From the NCBI RefSeq assembly GCF_001704415.2, contig NC_030814.1, forward strand, positions 76,811,121 to 76,875,120: a stretch of 64,000 bases of DNA, read 5' to 3'. A model generated the notes under the pieces. The model was given only the letters and a program-made list of their open reading frames with translations, ran no database searches and had not been told where the DNA came from. A program made the position numbers and the translations under genes. The DNA comes from Capra hircus. Lineage: Eukaryota; Chordata; Mammalia; Artiodactyla; Bovidae. Of the stretch, positions 10,841 through 22,619 are shown one piece after another (the first letter of the stretch is position 1; each line of letters opens with the position of its first letter).

Positions 10841-12126
10841 TTGACAGAATTGTATTTATAAATGTGAAATGCACACTACCCAGCAGATTGAAAAGTTAAA
10901 CATGCAGATAGTGGAATAAAATTATAAATCAAACAAAGAGAGTCATCATCAAATTGTATAACTGATATTTACAGTTTCATTCAAATGTCTTTGTTATAGA
11001 GATAGCCTATAAAACTAGCACAGCAATTCTTACATAACATAGAATGAGCAGTTATATATCTATACACAAGTCCTATTCTGTATAAGAGGCTTGTAAATGA
11101 TTATAAATGATTGAGTTTTAGTATCCTGAGAAATATAGTTTTGTGAAATGTTAGAATTTACTACAAAATCCATAAAACCTGCTGTCATTAAAAATTCTTT
11201 GAACTACTTAAAGTGCAAAAAACAAGACAAATATTATTTACTGAAAAAATTTTTAGCTTTGGGGTGTAAAAAAATTAGTATCTATGCCAAAATGTGCTTT
11301 TATTTTTTAATGCAAGTAAAAATGATTATATTTATTATTAGAAATAGAATATTTTCTAATTCTATAAAGATATACATGATTAGGAGTATATACGCTTTTT
11401 TGTGTATATATATGTCTGGTGTTGATAAAGGTGAGAAAATACTGGACCAGGGAAAGAACCTAGTTGCCAGTTTTTATTTTTAAGGGAGAAGTTCAAATAG
11501 TTCAAATGTCTTTAGATATGACCTGCATCTTCCAGGTAACTGTTGTTTCTCAGCGTCATGCATAATTCTCCACACTTCTAAGTCACGTGCCGTTCCCAAA
11601 TGACAGTTCAGTTGTAATATTTGTTAAACAGTCAAGAGGTCCAAATTCAGTGGTCAGCAGCTCTGCAGAAAGTTTTGTGGAGGTGATAGTTCATGGTGCA
11701 TTTAATTTTTTTTCTCAGATCTACTTAGCTTTATCAGTTGATCTCAATTTGATCAAAATATTGGGGATACACAAAGATTAACTCATAGGAGATAATTCTT
11801 ATACCAGGACACAGTCTATTAACTTTACAATGGGTTATATATTTCTCTATTAACTAGACAGCTGGTATCAGTTAGTTATCTTCTCTGAAGTATTAAAGCT
11901 TCGAGGAAACCAAATTTTTATGGATACACTTAATTAGTGAACAATGACTTATTCGAACAGTATTCAATAGTCATGAAATCATGAAATCTATTTTAGGCAA
12001 GGTGTGAAAAGGCAGATTCCCCACAATAAAATTCATCTCAATGTTAACTAAGGGACCATTAGTTATTGACATATAGTCTATTTCTCTGACAATGTTTAAT
12101 ATACTCAAAATATTACTGTGACATGC
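7626..12126. other. 4.5-kb block without recognised ruminant repeats
   Basis: AT-rich sequence with no BovB, Bov-tA, BOV-A2 or young L1 that I can see. Open frames (7811-8101, 8795-8995, 11148-11483, 11587-11781) are short, AT-driven and lack domains. The only simple repeat of note is a (CA)n tract near 10810. It may contain diverged old repeats that cannot be identified by eye. Confidence 0.55.
10810..10836. repeat. (CA)n microsatellite
   Basis: About 13 uninterrupted CA units following TTGAAAA. Confidence 0.95.
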
Positions 12127-12377
12127 TATGCTTAGTCTCTCAGTCATGTCCAGCTCTTTGCGACCCCATGGACTGTAGCCTGCCAAGCTTCTCTGTCTAT
12201 GGAATCCTCCAGGCAAGAACACTGGAGTGGGTTGCCATGCCCTCCTTCAGGTAATTTTCCCAACCAAGGTATCGAACCCAGGTCTCCCACACTGCAGGTG
12301 GATTCTTTACCTTCTGAGCCACCAGGGAAGCCCAAGAATACTGGAATGGGTAGCCTATCCTTTCTTCAGGGGATAAA
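12127..12377 (-). mobile_element. Bov-tA SINE with extra partial unit
   Basis: The plus strand carries the body (CAGTCATGTCCAGCTCTTTG) and then the complement of the tRNA-like head (GGTATCGAACCCAGGTCTCC, GAGCCACCAGGGAAGCCC). A second short piece of body (AAGAATACTGGAATGGGTAG) follows at 12335-12377. This is the head-body-head dimer form, as at 27356-27608, but with the outer head missing. Confidence 0.9.
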
Positions 12378-12536
12378 ATTTTACCGCCCATTTACTTTTC
12401 TTGACATATGTCAAAGAACCATCCCAATGTTACATGTTGGAAATCAGATTGGTAGTATCACATATGATTAAGTTAATAGTTTTCTTTGGTTTGTCAAGAC
12501 TCAATTAGGTAGAATTACTTCTGTATATGGATAAGG

Positions 12537-13100
12537 TTACTGATATTTCTCCTGGTAATCTTGATTCCAGCTTGTGCTTCTTCCAGGCCAGCGTTTCTCA
12601 TGATATACTCTGCATATAAGTTAAATAAGTAGGGTGACAATATACAGCCTTTGACGTACTCCTTTTTCTATTTGGAACCAGTCTGTTTCATGGCCAGTTC
12701 TAACTGTTGCTTCCTGACCTGCATATAGGTTTCTCAAGAGGCAGGTCAGGTGGTCTGGTATTCCCATTTCTCTCAGAATTTTCCACAGTTTATTGTGATC
12801 CACACAGTCAAAGGCTTTGGCATAGTCAATAAAGCAGAAATAGATGTTTTTCTGGAACTCTCTTGCTTTTTTGATGATCCAGTGGATGTTGGCAATTTGA
12901 TCTCTGGTTCCTCTGTCTTTTCTAAAACCAGCTTGAACATCTGGAAGTTCGCGGTTCATGTATTGCTGAAGCCTGGCTTGGAGAGTTTTGAGCATTACTT
13001 TACTAGCGTATGAGATGAGTGCAATTGTGAGGTAGTTGGAGCATTCTTTGGCATTGCCTTTCTTTGGGATTGGAATGAAAACTGACCTGTCTTGAATTTT
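12537..13100 (-). mobile_element. BovB LINE, internal reverse transcriptase segment
   Basis: A 5'- and 3'-incomplete BovB piece in reverse orientation. It starts on the plus strand with TTACTGATATTTCTCCTGGT and ends in TGGAATGAAAACTGACCTG. It lacks the 3' tail seen in most copies here, so it is an internal fragment rather than a simple 5' truncation. Confidence 0.93.
12621..12995 (-). pseudogene. BovB reverse transcriptase fragment
   Basis: A 124-codon open frame inside the BovB copy. It keeps the RT core region with the motif-A block FIDYAKAFDCVDHNKLW (catalytic D near the middle of the block) and a degraded motif-B region (EKGVRQ, where intact copies read KGVRQGCILSP). The catalytic YADD motif, the endonuclease and the C-terminus are missing. 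It is far shorter than the roughly 1000-residue family protein and cannot act. No upstream promoter is present. Confidence 0.85.
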
Positions 13101-13323
13101 ACCAGATGCAAGTTGATGACTTAATATTGCTGCAATACTTTATTACCTCATCTCCATAACCCCACCCTATCCTCTTTCATAGCCTTTAATAGCCTATTAT
13201 TTGCTTTTTTCTATTAGTTTTTCCATCTCAAATATATTTTATTTACTGTTGAATTAATTTATCTAAATTTCAATAATATTTTTGTCACCTCCCTACTACC
13301 AAAGGATACTATAGGTATGTGTG

Positions 13324-13446
13324 TGCATGCTCAGTCGCTCAGTCATGTCTGACTCTTTGTGACCCCATGGACTATAGCCTGCCAGGCTCCTCTGTCCATG
13401 GAATTTTCCAGGCAAGAATACTGGAGTAGGTTGTAATTTCCTACTC
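13324..13446 (-). mobile_element. Bov-tA/BovA SINE body
   Basis: Plus-strand landmarks CTCAGTCGCTCAGTCATGTC, GACCCCATGGACTATAGCC and GGCAAGAATACTGGAGTAGG. Head missing. A short GTGTGTGCATG precedes it. Confidence 0.88.
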
Positions 13447-13540
13447 CAGCTATTGGTATACTACCTTTAAATATGGGGATTGGTTTTTTCTAAGTTGTCC
13501 TTTTACAAACCTTCTTCATTTAGCACTGTATGCTGTAATA

Positions 13541-13615
13541 ACAATGGTTCTCAAACTTTGATATGTATCAGAATTACCTGAGGACTTGATAAAATACCAA
13601 ATCCACTTACATAGT
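13541..13615 (+). mobile_element. MER5A-like DNA transposon remnant
   Basis: GGTTCTCAAACTTTGATATG then ATCAGAATTACCTGAGGAC match the start of the non-autonomous hAT element MER5A (TGGTTCTCAAAGTGTG, ATCAGCATCACCTGGGAAC). Confidence 0.55.
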
Positions 13616-13694
13616 CTTCTGCATGTTTTATTATTTCTAAGGTGACTCTGGTATTCACCAAAAAGTGATAACACTGTTCTGATATTGTTGACAA

Positions 13695-14040
13695 TTTTTT
13701 ACCTTTCTCAGCCACCCAACTTTGCATCATATAATGACTTTCCATGCCTCTATACATTTCGGCATGTTTTCTTTCCCTAGAACGCTCTTCTTTCCACTTT
13801 CCCTATGTTTACTTACCTAGCTACCTTGTATTTCCTTATATTCATCTCATATGTAATTACTACTTTTATCATAACCCCTAAACTCTACATGGTCCTCCTC
13901 AGTACTTCCTGTGCCTTCCTTTATCATGGTCATGATATTATAAATAAAAATGTTATGTATATCTCCCTGACAAACCCAAAATCTCAGTAGCTAATAGGGT
14001 GCCTCAAATGAAGTAGGTAATCAGCAAATATTTTAAGCTA
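13695..14040 (+). mobile_element. L2 LINE 3'-end remnant
   Basis: TTCTTTCCCTAGAACGCTCT near 13770, TGTATATCTCCCTGACAAA near 13956 and AGTAGGTAATCAGCAAATAT near 14011 follow the L2 3' order, ending with the usual GTAGGTGCTCAATAAATATT-like terminus. Confidence 0.65.
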
Positions 14041-14664
14041 AATAAGACAGAAAATATTATATAAGACAATTATATAAATATTATTTCCTTTTTTATAGTG
14101 TGGTGAAAGTAGCAAAAATGTACAAACCAATGTGATGAGTACAATAGTAGATGGCATATGCACAAAAGGAGCAGCTATGTGAACAGATATAATGAAAGGC
14201 TACATATATGTTGTAACTAATCCATTTTAGTTGCTCCAATGATTATTGAAATTGATTAATCACATTGATTGAGCCATTGGATTACTTAAGTTAATTTTAT
14301 AAAAATCATTGAATAAGTTATCACTGTTGTCTTTATGTTTTCTTTTACTCATTAAAGAGAATGTATTGATCTTGTCCAGTTGCAAAGAACATAGTATATT
14401 AATTTTTAATTATATTCAGTTTAAAAATTTGGGCGCTTCCAAAACTAAATCTTGATGCTCTTTAAAAATTTTCTTTTTACCGTTATTAGAATATACATGC
14501 AATTTAAAACTTGAAAGAAAGGAATAGACAATCAGGAGTCCCCTCTGCTTGGATTTGAGTTGAATGGGATCATTTTAGGGAGATAGATTTGTCTTTCAAG
14601 TGTTTTGGGGTCAGGAAGAGTTGACAATTCTGCAGCAGGAAGGATGTTGTTTCTCAATACAGGG
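14041..14664. other. Unassigned AT-rich intergenic sequence
   Basis: No repeat or gene recognised. Confidence 0.5.
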
Positions 14665-14800
14665 ATGTGAATTCTAGTCTGGATTTTCCTACTAGTTGCT
14701 TATGCAACATTGGGCAAGGCACTTATCCTCTCTGTGCCTCAATATTGTTTTTCTTTTCTCATCTGATTAATTGAGGAGGTAGTCTACATATCTCTAAGAT
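14665..14800 (+). mobile_element. MIR SINE remnant
   Basis: Good MIR order: ACATTGGGCAAGGCACTTAT, CCTCTCTGTGCCTCAATAT, then CTCATCTGATTAATTGAGGA. One of the clearest MIR copies here. Confidence 0.8.
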
Positions 14801-15284
14801 ACCTCTCAGCAAAAATATTCTCTGAATCTGGAAATTCCAAGAGAAAGAGTACCAATATCAACTAGCCATGTATTAGAATCTTACTCCTTTAGGAATTGTC
14901 TTTCCCCTTCTTATGTACGTTTTTCTTTCAATAGAGCAAATGTTTTTCCTTCTTATGAAATTTTAATTTCGGCAATGCTGACTAACCTTGCAAACTGAAG
15001 CCCTAGCAACGTCTTTCAAACAGTTTCAAGATAATCCAGCGACAGAGGAATATGGCTGAGAAATGTGGTTAATGATATACGAATACACAGTATAGATAAT
15101 GGCATGTCATCAGTTTCCAATTAGTTGACTTCCAAACTCAAGGATTCATGCTGATTTATAATACCATCCTCATATAAAAAGACTTTCATGATCTAGAATT
15201 TAATATTCCCTGCCTTTATCATTGAATACCAAACACTTGGTAGCATACTGAATATTGAGAGGAAATAATCTCTTTTCGTCTAGG
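14801..15284. other. Unassigned intergenic sequence
   Basis: No repeat or gene recognised. Confidence 0.5.
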
Positions 15285-15425
15285 TACTTTTTTCCTTTTA
15301 TTTATTTAATCATTTATTCTTTATTGGAGTATAATTGCTTTATAGTGTTAGTTCCTACCATACAACAAAGTGAATTAGCTCAAGAGGGAGTGGATATATG
15401 TATACATATAGGTAGTTTTTGTAAA
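15285..15425 (-). mobile_element. L1 3'-end fragment
   Basis: T-rich TTTATTTATTTAATC, then TTGGAGTATAATTGCTTTAT and CCATACAACAAAGTGAATTA give the reverse complement of an artiodactyl L1 3' UTR. Only about 140 bp remain. Confidence 0.75.
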
Positions 15426-16145
15426 TAACTTTGATAAAGACAAGAGTGTAACATTAAGCGCGTCTTAACAAGAGTGATTCTGTCAGATAACAAAATAAAG
15501 GTAGACTCCTGATTTCTAAATTACTTTAAGAGTTGATAGTAGAACAACTCCCTAGAGCCAGGCTTTATCATCTATTTTGATAAGAGAAACGCAATAATTT
15601 ATTTCTCAATTTCTGTCCCATGTAGCAGAAACCAGATGGCCAAATGCAGCATCAATACAGCAATTATTAAATAAATGGTTTGGCCTGCTGATTTAATTTT
15701 TCTTTATTTCTTTGATTCTTACTTTAAAAGATTTTATTATTCTTGCTATAAAATGAAAAAATATTCCATTCCTTTAAGAATTTCAGTTAAAGGAAGACAA
15801 GGTTATAGGTGTATGAAGAAGTGTCCTGAGAAAAGAGTATATCAGAGTACCAGGCTAAAAGTTCTTTCAGGAAAAGAGAACTTTTCCCAGGCTGGACTTT
15901 CTAGCAATGTCTGTTGCCGCATGTCTAAGGCCGTTGTTGTTTACTGATATCTGGAGCCAGAGTTTTAGAAATTGCTGACAGTATACATCAAGTATTTTCC
16001 CCTTAAGATCATAAAAATGCTGCAAAAATGAGATCAGATAGATATTAAAATCTGTTCTTTATAAAAAAATTCTGTGTTGTTTATGGAATTCAGGAAATCT
16101 ATTAGGAGCTTTATTTATAGTTGCCTTGTGGAACCGACATTGCTA
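15426..16145. other. Unassigned AT-rich intergenic sequence
   Basis: No repeat recognised. The open frame 15675-15947 has no known domain and is not called. Confidence 0.5.
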
Positions 16146-16154
16146 TGTTGCATG

Positions 16155-16430
16155 CTGCTGCTGCTAAGTCGCTTCAGTCATGTCCGACTCTGTGCGACCA
16201 CATAGACGGTAGCCCATCAGGCTCTACCGTCCCTGGGATTCTCCAGGCAAGAGAACTGGAGTAGGGTGCCATTTTCTTCTCCAATGCATGAAAGTGAAAA
16301 GTGAAAGTGAAGTTGCTCAGTCATGCCCGACTCTTAGCAACCCCATGGACTGCAGCCTACCAGGCTCCTCTGTCCATGAGATTTTCCAGGCAAGAGTACT
16401 GGAGTGGGGTGCCATTGCCTCCTCTGGCTT
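16155..16430 (-). mobile_element. BOV-A2 SINE, full dimer
   Basis: Plus strand shows the reversed CTG tail, then AAGTCGCTTCAGTCATGTCC, the linker TGAAAGTGAAAAGTGAAAGT and the second monomer ending GGTGCCATTGCCTCCTC. The flanks TGTTGCATG (16146-16154) and TGTTGTATG (16431-16439) are an 8/9 target duplication. Confidence 0.95.
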
Positions 16431-16439
16431 TGTTGTATG

Positions 16440-17700
16440 AGGAACCCCTAATCAAAGAGGAAGTTTGACCTCTGAGCTCCTGGGCCTTTCAGAATTGAGA
16501 AGACAAATAGTTCTCTCTGGCTTAATAAACCATGAAGCCGCTCCACTCTAAGATGACAGCATCTTCTTCTTTTCAAAAAGTAAACTACTGTGCTTTATTA
16601 AAATATATCACATTGTGTTAAGAGCTGACTGACATGGGAAGGGATATAGGCATCTGTCTGTCTTCAGAGGAGTCTCTATTTGTCTTTATCTTTTCTGGGC
16701 AAGCCCCCTTGTTCCCAAGCAGCACCCAGGGAACATTATGAATTACACACACTTTGTGTCTGAAGTTGCATGCACTTTGATGCTGATTGAAGCAGATGTC
16801 AGCCAACATCATGCAGGGCTTCCCTGAGGTCCTAGCAGTAGGCTAAGAGTGCACTGCTTCTGTCTTGGGTCCTTATGAACTTCTTGGTCTCTGGAAGCGT
16901 TGTCTTCCCTCGTTAAATGTTCTTATGACAAGGCAGAGATCTGCCTGTGTTGGCAAGCTAGTATTTCGGTTATGGCATCATCAGAAAATTGGGTTTCAGG
17001 ATTCAGCCAATGGATGGATGAATTTCAGCCTTAAGAAGAAAACATTTTTTACTACAGTAAGTCTTTTTCTCCAGCCTAGGCTTGATCAGCAACAAAGCTG
17101 ATATTTTAATCTCTGTTATATCCTTTTCACTATTGACTTGTATTTATAGAATTGGTTTAATTATATAAACTCTACTTGACTTTTTAAAAGGATACGTTGA
17201 ACTTTCCTTTACTAACTATTTCAAGGGAAATGATATCCAACTAATGCAACAAGGTAAAGGGCAAGTAGTTTGGAAAATGATTCTAGTGGAAGGCCCTGGA
17301 ATTGATCATGTTAGGAAATTCATAGAGCTTTACGTACATACGTACCTCACACTGGAGCTCTGCCTGGCACGTATCACCAGCTGTGTGTGTTTTTCTCTGG
17401 GACGCTGCTTTTATCAGACTATATTCTCATATATTCTCTAAATATTATATTCTCTAAATATAGCTGATCTGTGTTATATTGTGTTATGTGCCACTTCTAG
17501 TTCCTTTAGCCACTGATGCCTGTGACAGATGGTATAGGACCTTGGGAGTTATTATAATCTTTAAAAGCCTATCTAATATTGGAGTATCAAAACTACTCCA
17601 GAACCAGAGCATTATCAATTTGTGAAAAATGTCCATCTTTAACCACTGAGATTACATTTGTGACAGATGGCTCTCTTCGGAATCTTGCTGTGCATTTTGT
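16440..17700. other. Unassigned intergenic sequence
   Basis: About 1.26 kb without a recognised repeat. Open frames 16618-16812, 16865-17101 and 17244-17441 show no domains. A splice-donor-like ACAGTAAGT at 17053-17061 has no supporting exon. Confidence 0.5.
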
Positions 17701-17711
17701 AAAGTAGCTTA

Positions 17712-17836
17712 GTGTGTGCTTAGTCACTTAGTCGTGTCCGACTCTTATGACCCCATAGACTATAGCCTGCCAGGCTCCTCTGTCCATGGACTTCTCCAGG
17801 CAAAAATACTGGAGTGGGTTGCCACGTCCTTCTCCA
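17712..17836 (-). mobile_element. Bov-tA/BovA SINE body
   Basis: Body only (CTTAGTCGTGTCCGACTCTT, GCAAAAATACTGGAGTGGGT) and flanked by a perfect 11-bp duplication AAAGTAGCTTA at 17701-17711 and 17837-17847, so this headless form inserted as such. Confidence 0.93.
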
Positions 17837-17924
17837 AAAGTAGCTTACTTCAATTCAAGAATTAGCTTCCTACTTCATGGCCAGGTGGTACTTACCATAG
17901 CAACAAGGCAAGTTTATATGAATG

Positions 17925-17985
17925 AGTAGATTTTATCCCATAGCACATAATAAATGCTTAATTAACGAATCAGTAGCTTTATTGG
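17925..17985 (+). mobile_element. L2 3'-terminus remnant, weak
   Basis: TAGCACATAATAAATGCTTA followed by GAATCAGTAG resembles the last bases of L2. Very short. Confidence 0.35.
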
Positions 17986-18184
17986 ACATATCCTCCTTGA
18001 GATGACTTGATACTATGGTTAATTGTTATAATAGGTTTTTGAAAATTTTAATTTATTCATTATTTATACAAATTGATAGTCTTTTTGTAAAAATAGGAGT
18101 TACTGGGATTCTGAAGATTGCTGAGTACAAGTATGATAAAGTTTTGGTAAATCTAAAATCATGCTGTACAGCTTAGAAATCATA

Positions 18185-18320
18185 GCTGAGTTGGACTCGG
18201 ACAGCAAAAGGACTTGAATCTCAGCTATTCACACATTTTGTAATCTTGAGAAAGTAAATTAAGCTTTGCAATTCTCAATTTATTCATGTGTAAAGAAAGG
18301 AGTGAAATGTCTATTTTTCT
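18185..18320 (+). mobile_element. MIR SINE remnant
   Basis: AGGACTTGAATCTCAGCTAT, AATCTTGAGAAAGTAAATTA and ATTTATTCATGTGTAAAGAA follow the sense MIR order. Confidence 0.6.
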
Positions 18321-19234
18321 CTCTGATATCTCTAATGTGGCCAAGTAGAGTTTGGTTCTTTTGTGTTTTGGTTGAGAAAGGCAAATACCTACTTCTTCCC
18401 CTTCCCTAAAGGCAAAGATGGAAAACAAGAAGACTGTGTCAAAGGCTTTTTAGAAGCCAAATGAGATATGAACTGAAGGGATTTTGTCTATCACAGGTTT
18501 TATTCTTTATGGCAGTCTGGTGGCAACCGGGTCCTTTGTATGTAGAGGACCATGGTGACTCCAGTGGTAGGGTTAAATGGGGGGCCGAAGAGAATCAAGA
18601 ACTGGAGACAGTAAGCTTAGAAAACTGTTCAGAGAAGTTAGACAGTGTACAGAGGAGTAATTAGAAAAGTGTATGAACAGGAAACAGTTCTAGAGAGTAG
18701 TTTTCACAGTGATTCTAATTGTTATTCTGGCTAAGGTTGCATTTATGATAAAGAGCCAGAATATTTTCAAATTCTGATAAGAAGATCCAATATAGGTGGA
18801 AAGTTTCAAGATCTAGGAATACAAGTAGCATATGATTGCTGACTAGGCATAAACTGTAATAGAAAATTTGTGGAGAAACTGGCCATAATTGAAAAGAGAA
18901 GAGAAGTTAAGCTTAGAAGTTATCTAAGCTTATAGATATGCGGTCTTTTAAGAAATTTCATGTAAAAAACTTTTGTTTTCTTTCTGAGTTAGGAAACAGG
19001 CCCCTGCTGAGTCTGGGGCTGAGGAAGCAAAAGAGGTGAAGTTGGAGATAGGAGGAGAATGAAGAAGATTGGAAAGTAGCTAATAAAACTGTGGTTATTT
19101 GGGGATTTGGGAAATTGAAATAATCATTTTAGTTCATTTTCACGGTAATAATCCCTGATATGTGTATAGCACTTCATTTTTCAATTAATGTTTTCACATG
19201 CATCATCTCATGAACAAAATTACCAGCTTTTAAT
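18321..19234. other. Unassigned intergenic sequence
   Basis: About 0.9 kb, somewhat purine-rich, with no repeat or gene that I can name. The 67-codon frame at 18461-18664 has no known domain. Confidence 0.5.
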
Positions 19235-19382
19235 TTTTTCCCATCTTTTTTGAGGTATAATTGAGAATTAAAATTTCACATATATATTTAAGATACTCAA
19301 CATGATGATCTATATCTGTATACATTGTGAAATAATTACTACAATCAAAGTAATTAATATATCATCACTTCACATAGTTATA

Positions 19383-19742
19383 ATTTTTTTATTTTTTTTA
19401 ATTTTATTTATTAATTTATTATTTAAATTTTAAAATCTTTAATTCTTACATGCGTTCCCAAACATGAACCCCCCTCCCACCTCCCTCCCCATAACATCTC
19501 TCTGGGTCATCCCCATGCACCAGCTCCAAGCATGCTGTATCCTGCATCAGACATAGACTGGCGATTCAATTCTTACATGATAGTATACATGTTAGAATGT
19601 CATTCTCCCAAATCATCCCACCCTCTCCCTCCCTCTGAGTCCAAAAGTCCATTATACACATCTGTGTCTCTTTCCCTGTCTTGCTTACAGGGTCGTCATT
19701 GCCATCTTCCTAAATTCCATATATATGTGTTAGTATACTTTG
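19383..19742 (-). mobile_element. Younger L1 3'-end insertion
   Basis: T-rich start, then AACCCCCCTCCCACCTCCCT, TAGACTGGCGATTCAATTCT and CCATATATATGTGTTAGTAT, the reverse complement of the bovine L1 3' UTR. It lies inside the older L1 and is heavily 5' truncated. Confidence 0.88.
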
Positions 19743-20067
19743 TGTCTGATAAGAACACTTAAGATTTACTTGTTAGCACACTTCAAGGACATAATACAGT
19801 GTTATTAACCATAACACCCATGCTGTCCATTAGATCCCTAGAATTTAGCCATCTCTTTTCCCCACTTCCCTGACCCTGATAACCCATGGCAGTCACTGAC
19901 TGTTTCTTTGAATTTGACTTTTTCAGATTCCACATAGAAATATTATAGTATTTGTTTTATTCTATCTGGCTTATTTTATTCAGCAAGATGCCTTATAGTT
20001 TCATCCATGTTGTTGCAAATAGCAGGATTTCTTATTTATAGCTGAATAATAATCCACTGTATGTATG

Positions 20068-20282
20068 TGTGAAGTGAAGTGAAAGTGCTAGTTGCTCAGT
20101 AGTGTCCAACCCTTTGTGACCCCATGGACTGTAGCCTGCCAGGCTCCTCTGTCCATGGATTTCTCCAGATAAGAATACTGGTAGCCATTCCCTTTTCCAG
20201 GGAATCTTCCCAACCCAGGGTTCAAACCAGGTCTTCTACATTGCAGACGGCTTCTTTACTATCAGCCACCAGGGAAGCCTGT
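20068..20282 (-). mobile_element. Bov-tA SINE, full length
   Basis: Starts with the tail GTGAAGTGAAGTGAAAGTGC, runs through the body and ends in the complement of the tRNA-like head (GCCACCAGGGAAGCCT). Inserted into the L1 at its TATG-rich 3' region. Confidence 0.92.
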
Positions 20283-20283
20283 C

Positions 20284-20352
20284 CATATATGTATATGCAT
20301 AAATATATATGCATATATGTCTATGTGTACATATATACATATATTCATATTT
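20284..20352. repeat. TA/CA-rich low-complexity tract
   Basis: Alternating CATATATGTATATGCATA-type sequence beside the Bov-tA head, probably grown from the L1 target region. Confidence 0.7.
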
Positions 20353-21257
20353 ATTTGCCAAATTTTCTTTACTCATTCATCAGTTGACATACACTTAGGT
20401 TATTTCCATATCTTAACTTTGCAAACAATGCTGCAATAAGCATGGAAATATAGAAATCCCTTTGAAATACTGTTTTTGTTTTCTTTGAATATATACACAG
20501 AAATGGGATTTCTGGATCTTATCATAATTCTATTTTTAATTTTTTGAGGAACTTTCATATTGTTTTCCACAGTGGGTTGCACCAATTTACATGCCCACCA
20601 ACAGCCATCAAGGGTTCCTTTTTCTCTGCATGCAGCCCAACACTTGTTACCTCTTGTCTTTTTGATAATAGCCATCCTAACAGATGAGAGGTGATAATCA
20701 TTGTAGCTTTGATTTACATTTCTCTGATGACTAGTCATAGTGAGCACCTTTTCATGTACCTGTTACTTATTCAGATCTACTCTATGGAAAAAAGTCTATT
20801 CAGGTCCTTCACCCCATTTTTAAAAAACAGGCTTATTTTTTTTTTTTTTTTTTTTTACTATTGAGTGCTATGAATTCATTATATATTTTGGATACTTAAC
20901 CTCTTATCAGAAATGTGGTTTGGAAATGTTTTTTTGTATTTCCTAGGTTGCTTTTTCATTTCGTTGTTTTCTTTCTAAAAATCTGTGGAGAAGATTTTTA
21001 GTGTGATATAGTCGCATTTATTTTTGCTTTTGTTGTGCTTTTATTATCATTTGAAAAAATCATTTCCAAGACCAATGTCAAGGAAGTTTTCCCTTATGTT
21101 TACTTCTGAAAGTTTTATATTTTCAAGTCTTACCTTCAGCCTTTAATTAATTTTGAATTAATTTTTGTGAGTGGTATTAGATAGCCTTTTAATTTTTTTC
21201 TGCCCACTGATATCCAGTTTTCCCTGCATCATGTATTGAAAAGACTACCCTTTTCTT

Positions 21258-21419
21258 TATATATATATATATATTTTTTTTTTTTACTTTATTTTACTTT
21301 ACAATACTGTATTGGTTTTGCCATACATTAACATGAATCCACCATGGGTGTATACAAGCTCCCAATCCTGAATCCCCCTCCCACTTCCCACCCCATATCA
21401 TCTCTCTGGATCATCCCCA
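21258..21419 (-). mobile_element. L1 3'-end insertion
   Basis: (AT)n and T-run, then ACAATACTGTATTGGTTTTG and TGAATCCACCATGGGTGTAT. It interrupts the older L1 between TTTTCTT (21251-21257) and TTTTCTT (21420-21426), a 7-bp duplication. Confidence 0.87.
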
Positions 21420-21610
21420 TTTTCTTATTGTATGTTCTTGGTGCTCTTTTCAAAGATTCATTGACCATGTATATGAGGTTTTATTCTGGGCTCTTGATTC
21501 AGTTGAACTATGTGTCTGCCTTTATGGTGGTACCATACTATTTTGTTTACTATAGATTTATAATGTAGCTTGAAATCAGGATTTCTTTAGCTCTCAAGGT
21601 TTTCTGTTGT

Positions 21611-22619
21611 TCCATGTGGACTTTCACCCAAGTTAGGTTAGAACTTCATGTAACACATTTTCATATAATGTGCTTTTCTTCTATAGCAGTTGATACAGTT
21701 ATAATTTAAAATTATTACCAAAAATAGTTTTAAGAGATTTTTGTATCTGTTTGAGTATAATGACCATACAGAACTCTTGGTCACTAGGGTCTAACACACT
21801 ACTTAGACTGTAATAAATATTTGTTAAATTTCTTATTAAAATAGGCTGTGTAATGAGTGGATAATAGTTATTAAAAATTTGAAGTCAGGATGGGTGATTG
21901 TACATTCCTGTATGGCTCTGTTCATCAGAGTGTAGTTTTCTGTGTTCATCTAGTATTTATCACAAACTAGTTTGTGCATAATCAAATACAAAATGTGTGT
22001 TATGCTCACATAGTTCCCTAATATATCAATCATTTGGAACAAATTTGCATTTTCAAAGTAAGCATATGGCAAAACTGACTGTACAGTTTTAACACATGGT
22101 TACTGATGTTTGGATTCAGTGGGTAATATTGGGGAGTTACCTAGTCTATATGATGACAAACAAATTTCTTAGTTGATAACATCAAACATCTGGATTCTGA
22201 AAGTAATATTATTTTTAAAAAGCTTGAGATTAGAGTGTAATGGGTTGTCACTAGAAAGGAAGGAAAAAAGGCTCACAGAAGAGCTGATAGGAGTGAAGGT
22301 GGTGGTGAATTATATAGAACACATATATATGTATATATATGTACACAACACACACCATGTTGATGAAAATGTAGATTCTTTATAATGTGTTGCTATGAAA
22401 ATTAGTGGTATTATGAATGCACAAATATTCTACATATAAGCAAATATGCATATATGATAAATTTCTGAAAGCTGAAAGTCTGGGTCAAAATACATATTAC
22501 AGCTTTGATATATAATGCTAAATTACATTACATTACATTTGTTCTATCTGTACCCATTTATGTTCCTACCACCACTGGGAAAAATTGTATCTGTTGAACA
22601 CAGGAAGGCAAATGTCTAG
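21611..22619. other. Unassigned AT-rich intergenic sequence
   Basis: Contains an ATATGTATATA-rich tract near 22320-22343. A possible old L1 scrap lies near 22470-22585 (ACCCATTTATGTTCCTACCA). No gene seen. Confidence 0.5.

Larger units (their letters stand above)
19235..21610 (-). mobile_element. Old L1, 3' half, split by three insertions
   Basis: Reverse-oriented L1 running from its 3' UTR (TTTTTTGAGGTATAATTGAG, near 19248) through the 3' end of ORF2 (CACAGTGGGTTGCACCAATT near 20570) to an internal ORF2 part that stops near 21610. It is broken by a younger L1 (about 19383-19742), a Bov-tA (20068-20282) and another L1 tail (21258-21419). Sequence on either side of each insertion rejoins the same L1 order, which proves it is one element. 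Confidence 0.88.

Noticed and set aside
17053..17061. Splice donor ACAGTAAGT as an exon boundary
   Set aside because: No acceptor, branch site or coding frame supports an exon, and such motifs are frequent by chance.
19532..19762. 76-codon frame as a gene
   Set aside because: It is antisense to the L1 3' UTR insertion.
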